A stretch of DNA of 64,000 nt from Marinobacter salinexigens (GTDB taxonomy: Bacteria; Pseudomonadota; Gammaproteobacteria; Pseudomonadales; Oleiphilaceae): contig NZ_VTUU01000009.1 of assembly GCF_008370345.1 (NCBI RefSeq), positions 1 to 64,000 on the forward strand, written 5' to 3'. This document shows positions 1-9,492 of this stretch, piece after piece. Position numbers and translations under genes: made by a program. Below the pieces are notes generated by a model. It was not told where the DNA came from and did no database searches. It worked only from the letters and a program-made list of their open reading frames with translations. Each line of letters starts with the position of its first letter. Position 1 is the stretch's first letter.

Positions 1-158
1 AACTGCCGGAAGGCGTTGAAATGGTAATGCCGGGTGACAACGTCAAGATGACGGTTACCCTGATCGCTCCGATCGCCATGGAAGATGGTCTGCGCTTCGC
101 GATTCGCGAAGGTGGCCGTACCGTTGGTGCCGGTGTGGTATCCAAGATCATCGAGTGA
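1..158 (+). CDS. tuf: Elongation factor Tu, C-terminal 52 codons (partial)
   Basis: The reading frame is open from the window edge and ends at TGA 156-158. It encodes the last beta-barrel domain of EF-Tu, the GTPase that delivers aminoacyl-tRNA to the ribosome. The closing residues ([20 protein letters not shown] followed by VSKIIE) are the invariant EF-Tu C-terminus. Only about 13% of the gene is present. An intrinsic terminator follows 20 bp later, so tuf is the end of the upstream transcript and the S10 operon has its own promoter. Confidence 0.97.
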   Translation, partial: LPEGVEMVMPGDNVKMTVTLIAPIAMEDGLRFAIREGGRTVGAGVVSKIIE

Positions 159-177
159 TTCTGCTCGTTTGATCAGG

Positions 178-207
178 AAAAAGGGGCTGATTCATCAGCC
201 CCTTTTT
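178..207 (+). terminator. Intrinsic terminator after tuf
   Basis: A near-perfect hairpin with arms GGGGCTGAT and ATCAGCCCC and a 2-nt loop is flanked by an A-run on the 5' side and five T on the 3' side. It ends the tuf transcript and could work in both directions. Confidence 0.93.
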
Positions 208-253
208 CTGTTTCAGTCGCATAGTCTGCTTAACTCTGTTGACGGGATAACTG

Positions 254-282
254 TTGACAGGGTTGTCTAATATGCATACAAT
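254..282 (+). promoter_or_regulatory. Sigma-70 promoter of the S10 operon
   Basis: TTGACA (254-259) is separated by exactly 17 bp from TACAAT (277-282). This is a near-consensus housekeeping promoter about 60 bp before rpsJ. Transcription would start near 289, leaving a leader of about 55 nt. That is much shorter than the E. coli S10 leader, which carries the L4 attenuator, so that control may be absent or different here. Confidence 0.85.
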
Positions 283-343
283 GCGGCTCCTTTTTTTGAA
301 GGTCGGCTAAAAAATAGCTGCTACGAGTGGAGTTTGGTGCATC

Positions 344-655
344 ATGCAAAGCCAAAAGATTCGAATCCGGTTGAAGGCGTTTGATTATCGCCTGATCGAC
401 CAGTCCACGCAGGAGATCGTCGATACCGCTAAGCGGACCGGCGCTCAGGTGCGTGGCCCTATTCCTCTGCCGACGCGGAAGGAAAAGTACACAGTATTGA
501 TCTCTCCGCACGTCAACAAAGACGCGCGCGATCAGTATGAAATTCGTACTCACAAGCGTTTGCTCGACATTGTTGAGCCGACCGAAAAGACAGTAGATGC
601 TCTGATGAAGTTGGACCTGGCAGCAGGTGTAGACGTTCAGATCAGCCTCGGCTAA
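344..655 (+). CDS. rpsJ: 30S ribosomal protein S10
   Basis: The product is 103 aa, the same length as E. coli S10. It is a 30S head protein and, as NusE, joins the NusB antitermination complex. The start [19 protein letters not shown] and the [19 protein letters not shown] segment are diagnostic. It is the first gene of the S10 operon, about 60 bp behind a strong promoter. A GGAG motif lies about 11 nt before the ATG, a rather long spacing. The stop codon is inside a small hairpin (652-671). Confidence 0.98.
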
Positions 656-671
656 TACCGCCCGGTATTAG
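652..671 (+). promoter_or_regulatory. Hairpin over the rpsJ stop codon
   Basis: Arms CTAATACC (652-659) and GGTATTAG (664-671) pair perfectly around loop GCCC. The 5' arm contains the rpsJ stop codon. No T-run follows, so it is not an intrinsic terminator. It could be a processing or stability element in the 76-nt rpsJ-rplC spacer. Confidence 0.55.
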
Positions 672-731
672 TCTGTGTAACTGTCATAAGGCCATAGAGG
701 GTGAGAGCCCCGTACACTTAAGAGGTGAAAC

Positions 732-1370
732 ATGGCAATTGGTGTTGTCGGTCGTAAGGCCGGTATGACCCGTATTTTTACGGAAGATGGGCAGGCTCTG
801 CCTGTCACGGTAATTGAGGTTGAACCCAACCGCATTACCCAGCTGAAGACTCTCGAAAGCGATGGTTATCGGGCCGTACAGGTTACTGTCGGTGCACGTC
901 GTTCCTCTCGCGTATCCAAGGCAGAAGCAGGTCACTTTGCGAAGGCTGGTGTAGAAGCCGGTCGTGGTGTTTGGGAATTCCGTCTCGCTGATGGCGAGGG
1001 TGAAGACCTGGCAGCAGGTGGCGAAATCACTGCATCCATCTTTGAAGATGGTCAGGCAGTCGATGCTATCGGCCAATCCAAGGGTAAGGGCTATCAGGGT
1101 GGTGTTAAGCGCTGGAATTTCTCCATGCAGGACGCTACTCACGGTAACTCTCTGTCTCACCGTGCTCCGGGTTCTATTGGTCAGAACCAGACTCCGGGCC
1201 GGGTATTCAAAGGCAAAAAGATGGCGGGCCAGATGGGTAATGCGCAAGTTACTGTGCAGAATCTCAAGATCGTCCGTGTCGACGCCGAGCGCAACCTGCT
1301 GCTGGTGAGTGGTGCCGTACCAGGTGCAACTGGCGGCGACGTTGTCATCAAGCCTGCAGTCAAAGCCTGA
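732..1370 (+). CDS. rplC: 50S ribosomal protein L3
   Basis: The product is 212 aa (E. coli 209). L3 is an early-assembly 50S protein reaching toward the peptidyl transferase centre. The N-terminus [16 protein letters not shown] and the loop [19 protein letters not shown] are family hallmarks. The loop glutamine corresponds to the one methylated by PrmB in E. coli. AGAGGTG precedes the ATG. It is followed after 11 bp by rplD. Confidence 0.98.
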   Translation: MAIGVVGRKAGMTRIFTEDGQALPVTVIEVEPNRITQLKTLESDGYRAVQVTVGARRSSRVSKAEAGHFAKAGVEAGRGVWEFRLADGEGEDLAAGGEITASIFEDGQAVDAIGQSKGKGYQGGVKRWNFSMQDATHGNSLSHRAPGSIGQNQTPGRVFKGKKMAGQMGNAQVTVQNLKIVRVDAERNLLLVSGAVPGATGGDVVIKPAVKA

Positions 1371-1381
1371 GGAGCGGTGCG

Positions 1382-1987
1382 ATGGAATTGACAATTACTG
1401 GTAGCGGTAAAGGAATTTCTGTTTCCGACGCTACGTTCGCCAAAGATTTCAATGAGGCTCTGGTTCACCAGGTCGTCACTGCCTACATGGCAGCTGGTCG
1501 TCAGGGTACCAAGGCTCAGAAGACTCGTTCCGAAGTAAGCGGTGGTGGTAAGAAGCCATGGCGTCAGAAGGGTACAGGTCGTGCCCGTGCCGGTACTATT
1601 CGTAGTCCGATCTGGCGTTCCGGTGGTACCACGTTTGCTGCCAAGCCTCGTGACTTTGAGCAGAAGGTTAATCGTAAGATGTACCGCGCGGCCATGCGCT
1701 CGATTCTTTCCGAGCTGGTCCGTCAGGAACGTCTGGTGGTTGTTGACGATATGAATGTCGACACTCCGAAAACCAAGGCTTTCAATGCCAAGCTGAAGGA
1801 TCTGGGCGTGTCCAGTGCGTTGATCCTGTCAGAAAGTGTTGAGCAGAACCTGCATCTGGCTTCTCGCAATGTTCCTCACGTGGACGTGCGCGATGTGGCG
1901 GGTCTGGATCCGGTTAGCCTGGTTGCCTTTGAGAACGTCGTAGTGACTGTTCCCGCTCTGAAGAAGATCGAGGAGATGTTGGGATGA
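1382..1987 (+). CDS. rplD: 50S ribosomal protein L4
   Basis: The product is 201 aa, identical in length to E. coli L4. L4 lines the exit tunnel and in E. coli also represses the S10 operon. The basic loop around [20 protein letters not shown] and the C-terminal [14 protein letters not shown] support the call. The stop overlaps the rplW start by 4 bp (ATGA), consistent with translational coupling. Confidence 0.98.
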   Translation: MELTITGSGKGISVSDATFAKDFNEALVHQVVTAYMAAGRQGTKAQKTRSEVSGGGKKPWRQKGTGRARAGTIRSPIWRSGGTTFAAKPRDFEQKVNRKMYRAAMRSILSELVRQERLVVVDDMNVDTPKTKAFNAKLKDLGVSSALILSESVEQNLHLASRNVPHVDVRDVAGLDPVSLVAFENVVVTVPALKKIEEMLG

Positions 1988-2277
1988 ACCAGGAACGTAT
2001 TTATAAGGTCCTGCTCGGGCCTCACGTGTCAGAGAAAGCATCTCTGGTAGCTGAAAAAGGTCAGGTTGTATTTCGCGTAGCGCCTGATGCTACCAAGCCG
2101 GAGATCAAAAAAGCCGTTGAGCAGTTGTTCAACGTCACCGTAGAAGGTGTTCAGGTTCTGAATCGCAAGGGTAAGCTCAAGCGCACTATCCGCGGGTTCG
2201 GCAAGCGTAATGACATTCGTAAGGCTTACGTCAAGCTGGCAGAAGGTCAGGACATCGATTTTCTGGATGTGGAATAA
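1984..2277 (+). CDS. rplW: 50S ribosomal protein L23
   Basis: The product is 97 aa (E. coli 100). L23 sits at the tunnel exit and docks trigger factor and SRP. Typical segments are the N-terminal [13 protein letters not shown] and the later [15 protein letters not shown]. The start ATG overlaps the rplD stop by 4 bp. Confidence 0.98.
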   Translation: MNQERIYKVLLGPHVSEKASLVAEKGQVVFRVAPDATKPEIKKAVEQLFNVTVEGVQVLNRKGKLKRTIRGFGKRNDIRKAYVKLAEGQDIDFLDVE

Positions 2278-2294
2278 GGTAAAGGGGTCGTAAA

Positions 2295-3122
2295 ATGCCG
2301 ATCATCAAAACCAAGCCAACATCTGCCGGACGCCGCCACGTTGTAAAACTTTACAACCCGGATCTGCACAAGGGGCGCCCTTACGAACCGTTGGTAGAAA
2401 CTCAGAGCAAGTCGGGTGGTCGTAACCATTTTGGTCGCATCACTACCCGTCACATCGGTGGTGGTCATAAGAAGCACTACCGTGTCATCGATTTTAAGCG
2501 GACCAAAGATGGTATCCCGGCCGTTGTAGAACGTCTGGAATATGATCCTAATCGCTCTGCGCACATCGCGCTGCTGAAGTACGCCGATGGCGAGCGTCGC
2601 TACATTATCGCTCCCAAAGGTGTAAAGGCTGGTGATGAAGTGCGCTCCGGTATCGACGCGCCGATTAAAGTGGGCTCCACACTGCCTATCCGGAATATTC
2701 CGGTTGGTTCTGTGATCCACTGCGTTGAACTCAAGCCTGGCAAAGGTGCTCAGCTGGCTCGCTCTGCGGGCGCATCCGTACAGCTGGTTGCTCGGGAAGG
2801 GGCTTATGCCACCCTCCGCCTGCGTTCAGGTGAAATGCGTAAGGTGCTTGTAGACTGCCGTGCGACGCTGGGTGAAGTATGTAACAGCGAGCATAGCCTC
2901 AAGCAGCTTGGTAAAGCGGGTGCATCACGTTGGCGCGGCAAACGGCCAACAGTACGTGGTGTTGCTATGAACCCAGTTGACCACCCGCATGGTGGTGGTG
3001 AAGGGCGTACCTCTGGCGGACGTCACCCGGTTACTCCGTGGGGTGTTCCGACCAAAGGGCATAAGACTCGTAAGAACAAGCGTACTGATAAGATGATAGT
3101 ACGTCGTCGTTCGGCCAAGTAA
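2295..3122 (+). CDS. rplB: 50S ribosomal protein L2
   Basis: The product is 275 aa (E. coli 273). L2 is a core 50S protein needed for subunit joining and peptidyl transfer. It shows the RNA-binding fold and the C-terminal [13 protein letters not shown] motif, whose histidine is conserved in active L2. AAAGG-rich sequence lies before the ATG, 17 bp after rplW. Confidence 0.98.
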   Translation: MPIIKTKPTSAGRRHVVKLYNPDLHKGRPYEPLVETQSKSGGRNHFGRITTRHIGGGHKKHYRVIDFKRTKDGIPAVVERLEYDPNRSAHIALLKYADGERRYIIAPKGVKAGDEVRSGIDAPIKVGSTLPIRNIPVGSVIHCVELKPGKGAQLARSAGASVQLVAREGAYATLRLRSGEMRKVLVDCRATLGEVCNSEHSLKQLGKAGASRWRGKRPTVRGVAMNPVDHPHGGGEGRTSGGRHPVTPWGVPTKGHKTRKNKRTDKMIVRRRSAK

Positions 3123-3146
3123 ACGACTACATAGAGGTAATTTGCT

Positions 3147-3422
3147 GTGCCACGTTCTTTGAAGAAAGGTCCTTTTATAGACCTGCATCTGTTGAAGAAG
3201 GTCGAGGCAGCTCTGGAAGCTAACGACAAGCGGCCCATTAAAACTTGGTCCCGCCGGTCAACAGTCTTTCCTGAGATGGTAGGCCTGACCATTGCAGTCC
3301 ACAACGGCAAGCAGCACGTGCCGGTTTATGTCACCGAAGATATGGTCGGACATAAGCTGGGTGAGTTCGCGGCAACGCGTACTTATCGTGGTCATGCGGC
3401 CGACAAGAAAGCTAAACGCTGA
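3147..3422 (+). CDS. rpsS: 30S ribosomal protein S19
   Basis: The product is 91 aa (E. coli 92) and binds the 16S 3' domain together with S13. The start is GTG (3147), with an AGAGG ribosome binding site in position. [20 protein letters not shown] and a C-terminal [13 protein letters not shown] are typical. Confidence 0.97.
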   Translation: MPRSLKKGPFIDLHLLKKVEAALEANDKRPIKTWSRRSTVFPEMVGLTIAVHNGKQHVPVYVTEDMVGHKLGEFAATRTYRGHAADKKAKR

Positions 3423-3438
3423 TTCTGAGGTAATAGAA

Positions 3439-3771
3439 ATGGAAGTAGCAGCCAAGTACAAGGGCGCTCGCCTCTCAGCTCAAAAAGCGCGTCTTGTCGC
3501 TGACCAGGTACGCGGCAAGGCTGTTGAGGACGCCCTGAACATTCTGACTTTCAGCCCGAAAAAGGCGGCAGTAATCATCAAGAAAGCTCTTGAGTCTGCT
3601 ATCGCCAATGCTGAGCATAACGAAGGTCTGGACGTAGATGATCTGAAGGTATCCACCATCATGGTGGACGAGGGCCCGACGCTCAAGCGGATCAAGGCTC
3701 GAGCCAAGGGGCGCGCTGATCGTATTTTCAAGCGCACCTGTCATATCACCGTCAAGGTCGCCGACAAGTAG
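3439..3771 (+). CDS. rplV: 50S ribosomal protein L22
   Basis: The product is 110 aa, the E. coli length, when started at ATG 3439 ([19 protein letters not shown]). An in-frame ATG upstream lies inside rpsS and would add a non-homologous extension, so it was not used. L22 contributes the beta-hairpin that narrows the exit tunnel; the C-terminal [20 protein letters not shown] stretch belongs to it. The ribosome binding site is GAGGTAATAGAA. Confidence 0.97.
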   Translation: MEVAAKYKGARLSAQKARLVADQVRGKAVEDALNILTFSPKKAAVIIKKALESAIANAEHNEGLDVDDLKVSTIMVDEGPTLKRIKARAKGRADRIFKRTCHITVKVADK

Positions 3772-3782
3772 GAGATGCTCAG

Positions 3783-4466
3783 ATGGGTCATAAAGTAAAT
3801 CCAACCGGCATTCGCCTGGGTGTGATCAAAGAGCACAACTCAGTCTGGTATGCCGACAAAAAGGAATACTCCAAGAACCTGCTGAATGATATTCAGGTTC
3901 GCGAGTTCCTTGACAAGCGTCTGGTTAAGGCGTCTGTCAGCAAGATTGTGATCGAGCGCCCTGCTCAGAACGCCCGGATCACGATCCATACTGCCCGCCC
4001 CGGTATTGTTATCGGTAAGAAGGGCGAAGATGTTGATCGTCTGCGTCGCGAAGTAAGCGACATGATGGGTGTGCCTGTGCACATCAACATCGAGGAAGTC
4101 CGCAAGCCGGATCTGGATGCTCGCCTGGTAGCGCAAAACGTTGCTGGTCAGCTTGAGCGTCGTGTGATGTTCCGTCGTGCCATGAAGCGCGCGGTTCAGA
4201 ACGCTATGCGTCAAGGTGCCAAGGGTATCAAGATTCAGGTCGGTGGTCGTCTTGGGGGTGCTGAAATCGCACGTTCCGAGTGGTATCGCGAAGGTCGTGT
4301 ACCTCTGCACACACTGCGTGCAGATATTGATTACGCAACCTACGAAGCGCATACCACTTACGGCGTAATCGGCGTCAAGGTATGGATCTTCAAAGGTGAG
4401 ATTCTTGGTGGTATGGAGCAGGTCCGTGCTGACAAGAAAGCCTCTGGGAAGAAAGGTTCTAAGTAA
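3783..4466 (+). CDS. rpsC: 30S ribosomal protein S3
   Basis: The product is 227 aa (E. coli 233). S3 lies at the mRNA entry pore. It has a KH domain with the [15 protein letters not shown] loop and the C-terminal [17 protein letters not shown] helicase-associated motif. The start [14 protein letters not shown] is invariant. It begins 11 bp after rplV. Confidence 0.98.
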   Translation: MGHKVNPTGIRLGVIKEHNSVWYADKKEYSKNLLNDIQVREFLDKRLVKASVSKIVIERPAQNARITIHTARPGIVIGKKGEDVDRLRREVSDMMGVPVHINIEEVRKPDLDARLVAQNVAGQLERRVMFRRAMKRAVQNAMRQGAKGIKIQVGGRLGGAEIARSEWYREGRVPLHTLRADIDYATYEAHTTYGVIGVKVWIFKGEILGGMEQVRADKKASGKKGSK

Positions 4467-4478
4467 AGGGGCACTCTT

Positions 4479-4892
4479 ATGCTGCAACCAAAACGCACCA
4501 AATTTCGCAAGGTAATGAAAGGCCGTAACACCGGTCTTGCTCACCGTGCTAACAAGGTGAGCTTCGGTGAATACGGATTGAAGGCGACTAGCCGTGGGCG
4601 TATAACTGCGCGTCAGATTGAGGCAGCGCGTCGTACCATGACACGTCGTATCAAGCGGGGCGGTAAGATCTGGATCCGGGTATTCCCGGACAAGCCGATC
4701 ACTGGTAAGCCCCTGGAAGTACGGATGGGTAAAGGTAAAGGTTCTGTCGAGTATTGGGTGGCTGAAATCCAGCCAGGCCGCATGCTCTACGAGATGGAAG
4801 GTGTTGCTGAAGAAGTAGCGCGCGAAGCCTTCACTCTCGCGGCGGCCAAACTGCCGGTACAGACCACCTTTGTAACGAGGACGGTGATGTGA
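4479..4892 (+). CDS. rplP: 50S ribosomal protein L16
   Basis: The product is 137 aa (E. coli 136) and organises the tRNA-binding architecture of 23S r[20 protein letters not shown], then [17 protein letters not shown], are diagnostic. The TGA stop shares one base with the rpmC ATG (TGATG), a termination-reinitiation arrangement. Confidence 0.98.
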
Positions 4893-5083
4893 TGAAAGCA
4901 ACAGAGCTGCGTGAAAAGTCAGTCGAGGAGCTGAACAAAGAGCTGATCGACCTCCTGAAGGAGCAGTTCAACCTGCGCATGCGTAAGGCGACGGGTCAGC
5001 TGAATCAGTCTCACCTTCTCGGCAAGGTGAAGCGTGACATTGCTCGCGTGAAAACAGTATTGAACGAAAAGGCAGGACAGTGA
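4892..5083 (+). CDS. rpmC: 50S ribosomal protein L29
   Basis: The product is 63 aa, the E. coli length, starting at ATG 4892 ([19 protein letters not shown]). A GTG one codon upstream (4889) is a possible alternative. L29 is a two-helix protein beside L23 at the tunnel exit. The start overlaps the rplP stop by one base. Confidence 0.96.
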
Positions 5084-5084
5084 C

Positions 5085-5351
5085 ATGACCGAAGCTACCC
5101 AAACTGCCAGAACTCTGAGCGGGAAGGTCGTGAGCAACAAGATGGACAAGTCCATCGTGGTTCTGGTCGAGCGTCAGGTGAAACACCCGCTGTACGGTAA
5201 GTACATGAAGCGTTCTACCAAGATTCACGCTCATGATGAGAGTAACCAGTGCAACATCGGTGACACTGTAACCATCCAGGAAACCCGTCCGGTCTCCAAG
5301 ACCAAGAGCTGGGCCCTGGTTGAAGTCACCGAACGTGCATCCAAGGTGTAA
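5085..5351 (+). CDS. rpsQ: 30S ribosomal protein S17
   Basis: The product is 88 aa (E. coli 84), an OB-fold primary binder of 16S r[23 protein letters not shown] and [19 protein letters not shown] are typical. It starts 1 bp after the rpmC stop. Confidence 0.98.
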   Translation: MTEATQTARTLSGKVVSNKMDKSIVVLVERQVKHPLYGKYMKRSTKIHAHDESNQCNIGDTVTIQETRPVSKTKSWALVEVTERASKV

Positions 5352-5369
5352 TTCGCCCGGAGAACAACC

Positions 5370-5738
5370 ATGATTCAGACTCAAACAATGCTTGAAGTCG
5401 CGGACAACAGTGGTGCACGCCAGGTTCAGTGCATCAAGGTCCTGGGCGGTTCACACCGGCGCTATGCCGGCGTTGGGGATATCATCAAGGTGACCGTTAA
5501 GGAAGCCATCCCCCGCGGTAAAGTGAAAAAAGGCCAGGTCCTGAAAGCTGTTGTTGTGCGTACGCGTAAGGGCGTTCGTCGTCCTGACGGTTCGCTGATC
5601 CGTTTCGACGGTAACGCGGCAGTACTTCTGAACAATCAGGACGCACCGATTGGTACCCGTATCTTCGGACCGGTTACCCGTGAACTGCGTAATGAAAAGT
5701 TCATGAAAATTATCTCACTGGCACCCGAAGTACTTTAA
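5370..5738 (+). CDS. rplN: 50S ribosomal protein L14
   Basis: The product is 122 aa (E. coli 123) and forms an inter-subunit bridge with 16S helix 44. The start [20 protein letters not shown] and the end [18 protein letters not shown] match the family. In E. coli this gene opens the spc operon. The spacer from rpsQ is only 18 bp here, so S10 and spc units are probably cotranscribed. Confidence 0.98.
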   Translation: MIQTQTMLEVADNSGARQVQCIKVLGGSHRRYAGVGDIIKVTVKEAIPRGKVKKGQVLKAVVVRTRKGVRRPDGSLIRFDGNAAVLLNNQDAPIGTRIFGPVTRELRNEKFMKIISLAPEVL

Positions 5739-5755
5739 AGGACCAGAGGCCGGTT

Positions 5756-6076
5756 ATGAAAAAGATCAAACGAGATGACGAAGTAATCGTCACTACGGGG
5801 AAAGATAAGGGCAAACGTGGTAAAGTCCTGAAAGTTCAGGATGATGGCCGCCTTGTTGTTTCTGGTATCAATATGATCAAGAAGCACACCAAGCCCAACC
5901 CGATGCTGGGTACCCCTGGTGGTATCGTCGAAAAAGAAGCACCTATCCAGGCTTCCAACGTGGCTATTTTTAATCCGCAGACCGGCAAGGCCGATCGCGT
6001 AGGCTTCCAGACCAAGGAAGACGGCGCTAAAGTGCGGATCTTCAAGTCCACGAACGAAGCTGTCGATAACCAGTAA
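5756..6076 (+). CDS. rplX: 50S ribosomal protein L24
   Basis: The product is 106 aa (E. coli 104), an assembly-initiator protein with an N-terminal KOW motif ([20 protein letters not shown]). It starts 17 bp after rplN. In E. coli the S8 repressor site lies at the rplX-rplE junction; here that junction is only 15 bp. Confidence 0.97.
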   Translation: MKKIKRDDEVIVTTGKDKGKRGKVLKVQDDGRLVVSGINMIKKHTKPNPMLGTPGGIVEKEAPIQASNVAIFNPQTGKADRVGFQTKEDGAKVRIFKSTNEAVDNQ

Positions 6077-6091
6077 GCGGTGGTGGTTACG

Positions 6092-6631
6092 ATGCTTAAT
6101 ATGAAAGAGCAATACAGTAAGGAAGTGGTACCCGCCCTGCAGCAGGAGTTCGGCTACAAGAACATTATGCAGGTGCCGCGTATCGAAAAGATCACCCTGA
6201 ACATGGGTGTCGGCGAAGCAGTTGGCGACAAGAAACTGATCGAAAATGCAGTGGCTGATCTCGAAGCCCTGACTGGTCAGAAGGTTGTTGTCACCAAGGC
6301 GCGTAAATCCGTAGCGGGCTTCAAAATCCGTGAAGGTTGGCCTATCGGCTGTAAGGTTACTCTGCGCGGCGAGCGTATGTGGGACTTCTTTGATCGCCTG
6401 GTTCACATTGCGGTTCCCCGCATTCGTGACTTCCGCGGTCTGAACCCCAAATCGTTCGACGGTCGTGGTAACTACAGCATGGGTGTGCGTGAGCAGATCA
6501 TTTTCCCTGAGATCGAGTACGACAAAGTCGACAAGATCCGTGGTCTGGATATCACCATTACCACCACTGCCGGTACCGACGATGAAGGTCGTGAACTGCT
6601 GAAAGCCTTCGGCTTTCCGTTCAAGAAATAA
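6092..6631 (+). CDS. rplE: 50S ribosomal protein L5
   Basis: The product is 179 aa, the E. coli length, using ATG 6092 ([20 protein letters not shown]). In-frame GTG codons at 6080 and 6083 coincide with the GGTGG ribosome binding site and were rejected as starts. L5 binds 5S rRNA. Typical segments are [16 protein letters not shown] and [17 protein letters not shown]. Confidence 0.97.
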   Translation: MLNMKEQYSKEVVPALQQEFGYKNIMQVPRIEKITLNMGVGEAVGDKKLIENAVADLEALTGQKVVVTKARKSVAGFKIREGWPIGCKVTLRGERMWDFFDRLVHIAVPRIRDFRGLNPKSFDGRGNYSMGVREQIIFPEIEYDKVDKIRGLDITITTTAGTDDEGRELLKAFGFPFKK

Positions 6632-6644
6632 AGGAACGAGTGTA

Positions 6645-6950
6645 ATGGCTAAGGTTTCCATGAAAAACCGTGAGCTCAAGCGCGAGAAAACCGTTGCGAA
6701 ATATGCAGCGAAGCGTGCAGAGCTCAAGGCGATTATCAAAAACCCGAATACCAGCGACGATGACCGTTGGGACGCTCAGATGAAGCTTCAGCAGCTTCCT
6801 CGTAACGCGAGCCCTGCACGTCTTCGTAATCGTTGCCAGGTGACTGGTCGTCCTCACGGCGTCCTGCGTAAGTTCGAGCTTTCACGAATCAAACTTCGTG
6901 AATACGGCATGCGCGGTGATGTCCCGGGTCTGACTAAGTCCAGCTGGTAA
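6645..6950 (+). CDS. rpsN: 30S ribosomal protein S14 (zinc-free type)
   Basis: The product is 101 aa, the E. coli length. It is the long form lacking the CxxC zinc motif of the short paralogue. The C-terminal half ([14 protein letters not shown], then [18 protein letters not shown]) is diagnostic. An unusually long structured spacer of 87 nt separates it from rpsH. Confidence 0.98.
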   Translation: MAKVSMKNRELKREKTVAKYAAKRAELKAIIKNPNTSDDDRWDAQMKLQQLPRNASPARLRNRCQVTGRPHGVLRKFELSRIKLREYGMRGDVPGLTKSSW

Positions 6951-6953
6951 AAT

Positions 6954-6979
6954 AGGTTCCTGACTTCGGTCAGGAGCCT
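6954..6979 (+). promoter_or_regulatory. TTCG-capped hairpin in the rpsN-rpsH spacer
   Basis: Arms AGGTTCCTGAC (6954-6964) and GTCAGGAGCCT (6969-6979) form 11 pairs, one of them G-U, around a TTCG tetraloop. The 3' arm sequence TCAGGAGCCT recurs exactly at 7021-7030, where it holds the rpsH Shine-Dalgarno. The same 5' arm could therefore pair with either copy. No T-run follows, so this is not a terminator. A second smaller GC-rich stem lies between the two copies (about 6989-7010). Confidence 0.7.
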
Positions 6980-7037
6980 GTTGGTAAGCGGTGCGGCAAG
7001 CCGCTGCACAACTAAAAAGATCAGGAGCCTCATACCA

Positions 7038-7430
7038 ATGAGTATGCAAGACACGCTTGCGGATATGTTTACCCGTATCCGTAATGCACAGATGGCATCA
7101 AAAGCAGACGTTACGATGCCGTCTTCAAAGATGAAGATCTCCGTAGCCCAGGTCCTCAAGGACGAAGGCTACGTAGAAGATTTTTCCGTTTCAGCTGATG
7201 CCAAGCCCGAGCTGACCATCGCTCTGAAATACTTCGGTGGCAAGCCTGTTATCGAAGAGATTCAGCGGGTTAGCCGTCCGAGTCTGCGCCAGTACAAAGG
7301 CGCTGGGGAACTGCCGAAAGTATCCGGTGGTCTGGGTGTCGCCATTGTCTCAACGTCCAAGGGCGTTATGACAGACCGCGCTGCACGTGCTGCAGGCGTG
7401 GGTGGCGAAGTCATCTGCACCGTATTCTAA
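7038..7430 (+). CDS. rpsH: 30S ribosomal protein S8
   Basis: The product is 130 aa, the E. coli length, starting at ATG 7038 ([20 protein letters not shown]). A longer frame reaching 6981 runs through the spacer hairpins and was rejected. S8 is a primary 16S binder and in E. coli the repressor of the spc operon. Its Shine-Dalgarno AGGAG (7023-7027) lies inside the second copy of TCAGGAGCCT and can pair with the upstream hairpin arm. The C-terminus ends [15 protein letters not shown] as expected. Confidence 0.98.
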   Translation: MSMQDTLADMFTRIRNAQMASKADVTMPSSKMKISVAQVLKDEGYVEDFSVSADAKPELTIALKYFGGKPVIEEIQRVSRPSLRQYKGAGELPKVSGGLGVAIVSTSKGVMTDRAARAAGVGGEVICTVF

Positions 7431-7442
7431 AGGAGGTTTATC

Positions 7443-7976
7443 ATGTCCAGGGTTGCCAATAATCCTGTCGTGCTGCCTTCCGGTGTTGAAGTGAAGCTGA
7501 ACGGACAGGAAATCAACGTGAAGGGCTCTAAAGGAGCACTTCAATTCACCGTACATCAGGCTGTTGAAGTGTCTCAGGAGGAAAATACCCTGCGCTTCGC
7601 CGCCCGTGATGGCGCCAAGCAGTCCCGCGCACTCGCAGGTACCACCCGCGCGCTGGTAAACAATATGGTTACCGGTGTTTCTACGGGCTTCGAGCGTAAA
7701 CTCCAGCTTGTGGGCGTTGGTTATCGTGCCCAGGCGCAGGGCAAAAAGCTCAACCTGACTCTGGGTTTCTCACACCCGGTTGAGTATGAGCTGCCCGAGG
7801 GGGTCACCGCTGAAACTCCGTCACAGACGGAAGTTGTTATCCGCGGGATCGATAAGCAACAGGTTGGCCAGGTCGCTGCGGAAATCCGCGCTTACCGTCC
7901 GCCCGAGCCGTATAAAGGTAAGGGTGTTCGTTATGCGGATGAGCAGGTCAGACGCAAAGAAGCCAAGAAGAAATAA
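7443..7976 (+). CDS. rplF: 50S ribosomal protein L6
   Basis: The product is 177 aa, the E. coli length, with two repeated domains near the sarcin-ricin loop. [19 protein letters not shown] and the C-terminal [19 protein letters not shown] are typical. AAGGAGG lies just before the ATG. Confidence 0.98.
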   Translation: MSRVANNPVVLPSGVEVKLNGQEINVKGSKGALQFTVHQAVEVSQEENTLRFAARDGAKQSRALAGTTRALVNNMVTGVSTGFERKLQLVGVGYRAQAQGKKLNLTLGFSHPVEYELPEGVTAETPSQTEVVIRGIDKQQVGQVAAEIRAYRPPEPYKGKGVRYADEQVRRKEAKKK

Positions 7977-7985
7977 GGCGGGACT

Positions 7986-8333
7986 ATGAGCGCGAATAAC
8001 GAAAGATTGCGTCGTGCACGCAAAGTGCGCATGAAGATCCGTGAGCTGGGTACTAATCGCCTGTGCGTTCACCGCACACCGCGTCATATGTACGCCCAGG
8101 TCACTACTGCAGACGGCAGCACTGTGCTGGCTTCTGCCTCCACGTTGGATAAGGAACTGCGCCAGGGTGCAACCGGTAACGTGGACGCTGCTAAAAAGGT
8201 CGGTCAGCTGATTGCTGAGCGCGCCAAGGCAGCAGGTGTAGAGCAGGTTGCTTTTGACCGCTCCGGTTACCGTTATCACGGTCGCGTGCAGGCTCTGGCC
8301 GACGCTGCTCGTGAAGCTGGCTTGCAATTCTAA
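7986..8333 (+). CDS. rplR: 50S ribosomal protein L18
   Basis: The product is 115 aa (E. coli 117) and binds 5S rRNA with L5. [16 protein letters not shown] and the C-terminal [20 protein letters not shown] are typical. It starts 9 bp after rplF. Confidence 0.98.
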   Translation: MSANNERLRRARKVRMKIRELGTNRLCVHRTPRHMYAQVTTADGSTVLASASTLDKELRQGATGNVDAAKKVGQLIAERAKAAGVEQVAFDRSGYRYHGRVQALADAAREAGLQF

Positions 8334-8345
8334 GAGGTGGAGAAG

Positions 8346-8846
8346 ATGAGCGTTAACGAACAGAAAGCGCCTGAGCTCCAGGAAAGGCTGGTTCAGGTAA
8401 ACCGTGTCGCCAAAGTGGTTAAAGGTGGCCGGATTTTCGCTTTCACCGCACTGACTGTAGTGGGTGATGGCAAGGGTCGCGTTGGTTTTGGTCGTGGCAA
8501 GGCGCGTGAAGTGCCAGTTGCTATCCAGAAAGCCATGGAAGCTGCGCGTAAGAACATGGTTGACGTCGCACTGGACGGAAACACTCTCCAGTACCCGGTG
8601 AAAGCCCAGCATGGAGGCTCCAAAGTCTACATGCAGCCGGCTTCTGAAGGTACTGGTGTCATTGCCGGCGGTGCGATGCGCGCCGTTCTGGAAGTGGCAG
8701 GTGTTCAGAACGTACTGTCCAAGTGTTACGGGTCTACAAACCCTGTAAACGTGGTACGTTCCACCATCAAGGGTCTTCAGGCAATGCAAGCGCCGGAAGA
8801 TATCGCAGCCAAGCGCGGTAAGACCGTGGAAGAGATTCTGGGTTGA
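8346..8846 (+). CDS. rpsE: 30S ribosomal protein S5
   Basis: The product is 166 aa (E. coli 167) from ATG 8346, preceded by AGAGGTGGAG. An in-frame GTG at 8337 lies within that ribosome binding site. S5 controls decoding accuracy. It has the double-stranded-RNA-binding fold and the typical [20 protein letters not shown] segment. Confidence 0.97.
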   Translation: MSVNEQKAPELQERLVQVNRVAKVVKGGRIFAFTALTVVGDGKGRVGFGRGKAREVPVAIQKAMEAARKNMVDVALDGNTLQYPVKAQHGGSKVYMQPASEGTGVIAGGAMRAVLEVAGVQNVLSKCYGSTNPVNVVRSTIKGLQAMQAPEDIAAKRGKTVEEILG

Positions 8847-8850
8847 AGTC

Positions 8851-9039
8851 ATGGCGAACGCAAAAACGATCAAAGTAACTCTGACTCGTAGCCCGATCGG
8901 CTGTCAGCCGAAGCACAAGCTGTGCGTTAAGGGCCTGGGTCTTCGTAAAATCGGTCATACCGTTGAACTGGAAGATACTCCTTCCGTTCGCGGAATGATC
9001 AACCGGGTTAATTACCTGGTTCGGGTTGAGGAGAACTAA
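8851..9039 (+). CDS. rpmD: 50S ribosomal protein L30
   Basis: The product is 62 aa (E. coli 59). The segment [20 protein letters not shown], then [20 protein letters not shown], is characteristic. It starts 4 bp after rpsE. Confidence 0.97.
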   Translation: MANAKTIKVTLTRSPIGCQPKHKLCVKGLGLRKIGHTVELEDTPSVRGMINRVNYLVRVEEN

Positions 9040-9040
9040 G

Positions 9041-9475
9041 ATGCGTCTGAACGAACTTGCTCCAGAACCCGGTTCACGTCCTTCCGCTAAGCGCGTTGGT
9101 CGTGGTATCGGTAGTGGCCTCGGTAAAACCGGTGGTCGCGGTCACAAGGGTCTGAAATCTCGTTCCGGTGGCTCCGTAGCTCCTGGCTTCGAGGGTGGTC
9201 AGCAGCCTTTGGCTCGCCGTCTGCCTAAGTTCGGTTTCACCTCCCGTCAGCAGCGCTACGTGGCGGAGATCCGTCTTAACGAGCTGGCGAAAGTTGAAGG
9301 CGACGTGGTAGATCTGGAAGCCCTGAAGAAGGCCGATATCGTTCGCGAAGAGATTCGCGAAGCGAAGGTTATCCTGTCCGGCGAACTGAGCCGTGCGGTA
9401 ACCGTTAAGGGACTTCGGGTAACCAAAGGCGCACGCGAGGCAATTGCTGCCGCGGGTGGTAAAGTCGAAGACTAA
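9041..9475 (+). CDS. rplO: 50S ribosomal protein L15
   Basis: The product is 144 aa, the E. coli length, from ATG 9041 with GAGGAG as ribosome binding site. The glycine-rich N-terminal tail ([18 protein letters not shown]) threads into 23S rRNA in known structures. It starts 1 bp after rpmD. Confidence 0.97.
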   Translation: MRLNELAPEPGSRPSAKRVGRGIGSGLGKTGGRGHKGLKSRSGGSVAPGFEGGQQPLARRLPKFGFTSRQQRYVAEIRLNELAKVEGDVVDLEALKKADIVREEIREAKVILSGELSRAVTVKGLRVTKGAREAIAAAGGKVED

Positions 9476-9492
9476 GGCGAGTCGAGGACTAA

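Noticed and set aside
3840..4901. A 353-codon antisense frame across rpsC and rplP
   Set aside because: Shadow of biased ribosomal codon use. It crosses two genes and has no domain.
5735..6739. A 334-codon antisense frame across rplX, rplE and rpsN
   Set aside because: Same reason: a by-product of stop-poor complementary frames in ribosomal genes.
6981..7037. N-terminal extension of S8 (in-frame start 6981)
   Set aside because: It runs through spacer hairpins and the true Shine-Dalgarno; family length fits the start at 7038.
7821..8873. A 350-codon antisense frame across rplF-rplR-rpsE
   Set aside because: No start signal or homology, and it spans three well supported genes.
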